A stretch of DNA of 15,230 nucleotides. Origin: JAAYXS01 sp043820985 (lineage in GTDB: Bacteria > Planctomycetota > Phycisphaerae > UBA1845 > Fen-1342). The position numbers and the translations under genes were made by a program. Location of the stretch: the NCBI GenBank assembly GCA_043820985.1, contig JBDRDH010000094.1:1-15230 (forward strand), read 5' to 3'. The notes below the pieces were generated by a model. That model worked only from the letters and a program-made list of their open reading frames with translations, had not been told where the DNA came from and did no database searches. Positions 14,477 through 15,230 of this stretch are shown here, in pieces; within the stretch, counting starts at the first letter, position 1, and each line of letters starts with the position of its first letter.

Positions 14477-15230
14477 ATGATACTGTCTCTCGTATTAGCC
14501 CTCCTCGTCGCGCAGGAGGCCGCATTGCGCCCACCCGAGGCACTGCGGAACTTTGCTCACGCCCGCCAGGAACTCCGCACGGGACGCATTTCCTGCACCG
14601 TGACTAACGGGCCGCGTATCGTTGGCATGCCGGTGCTGCGTTACAGCATGGAGATGGCCAGGAACGGCGACCGGCTACACTCGTACCATGGCGACCCGGA
14701 GGGCATTAGTGGCCGAGACATTTCCGGTCGTCCGATGTTGGCCGGACAGGAACTCCTCCTGGTGCAACCGGATCGCGCCTGGGCCAAGTCCACCTGGGAC
14801 TTCAGTGGGACCATTATCCCAAAGCCGAAACTCGATTCCAGGCGCGCGATCTTTACCGGCGGAGTCGTCGATCTGCGCCTCCTCGGCATGGCGCCGGACT
14901 GGGACAGGCTGGTCGACCAAAGCGTGGATACCGTTTTGGCACAGGCCACCAAAGAATGCGTGGGTTACAGTGTCGAGCGCGAGGGCAGCCTGCACCATGT
15001 CATTGTCCACTATGCGGACGATCGCACGCTGGAGTACGAGATCGACGCCGCCAAGGGCTGGAACGCCACGCGCATCAGCGGCTCCGGTCCCGGCAATGAG
15101 TGGGAAAATATCATCGAATTACGCGAGACTGGCGGCACCTGGTTCCCCGAGACGACGACACTGTACGTCAACGGTGTCGCGCGTACGGAATGTGTCGTTT
15201 CAGAGGTGGCGTTCAACTCGCCCGGCGATC
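14477..15230 (+). CDS. Third copy (C) of the exported 466-residue protein, cut by window end
   Basis: ATG at 14477, preceded by AGGAG, opens a frame that stays open to the window end (251 codons). The product starts MILSLVLALLVAQEAALRPP and matches copies A and B throughout, including RTGRISCTVTNGPRIVGMPV, GMAPDWDRLVDQSVD and the invariant EIDAAKGWNATRISGS. By eye it is closer to copy A (ALRPPEALRNFA, KLDSRRAIF, AWAKSTW). About half of the gene is present and no defect is seen. Similarity to copy A extends upstream over 14439-14456 (16 of 18 bases match 2263-2280) and then stops. There is no cysteine-rich gene or leader in front; REP-like repeats occupy that place. Confidence 0.88.
   Translation, partial: MILSLVLALLVAQEAALRPPEALRNFAHARQELRTGRISCTVTNGPRIVGMPVLRYSMEMARNGDRLHSYHGDPEGISGRDISGRPMLAGQELLLVQPDRAWAKSTWDFSGTIIPKPKLDSRRAIFTGGVVDLRLLGMAPDWDRLVDQSVDTVLAQATKECVGYSVEREGSLHHVIVHYADDRTLEYEIDAAKGWNATRISGSGPGNEWENIIELRETGGTWFPETTTLYVNGVARTECVVSEVAFNSPGD

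Noticed and set aside
1..15230. CRISPR array, tRNA or rRNA genes
   Set aside because: No regularly spaced direct repeats and no recognisable tRNA or rRNA sequence were seen on either strand.

Overview
The window looks like a GC-rich chromosomal segment from a planctomycete-like bacterium, possibly Phycisphaerae. This is inferred from a PEP-CTERM protein, very short signal peptides on large families of unrecognised exported proteins, a thioredoxin-fold protein that lacks its cysteines, and intergenic DNA made of dispersed palindromic repeats. No rRNA or marker gene fixes the taxonomy.

Left part (1-6263). An IS110-family element on the minus strand abuts a two-gene module that occurs twice in tandem with a period of about 2.57 kb. 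Each module has a poly-G tract (G10 or G11) next to a -10-like box, a conserved leader of about 240 nt, a small exported protein with 12 conserved cysteines, and a 466-residue exported protein with a beta-rich front half and a helical C-terminal part. Between the modules lies the 3' end of a branched-chain aminotransferase gene (ilvE). It is joined to the end of the first 466-residue gene at a short sequence that also follows the second copy, which looks like a recombination scar. I do not recognise the family or function of the module. It is the best candidate here for an undescribed system.

Middle part (6264-9373). After an intergenic stretch come a plus-strand GT-C-like multipass membrane protein and a PEP-CTERM protein, closed by a strong terminator shared with the convergent trpE.

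Right part (9371-14092). A co-directional minus-strand cluster reads, in transcription order, trmJ (tRNA 2'-O-methyltransferase), a cysteine-less TlpA/thioredoxin-like TPR protein, an MthK-like K+ channel with a TrkA-N domain, and trpE. The trpE frame is broken at a run of seven G residues.

Right end (14093-15230). A cluster of dispersed repeats is followed by a third copy of the 466-residue gene, cut by the window edge. It has no cysteine-rich partner gene, so this is a dispersed multicopy family whose tandem units carry the partner.
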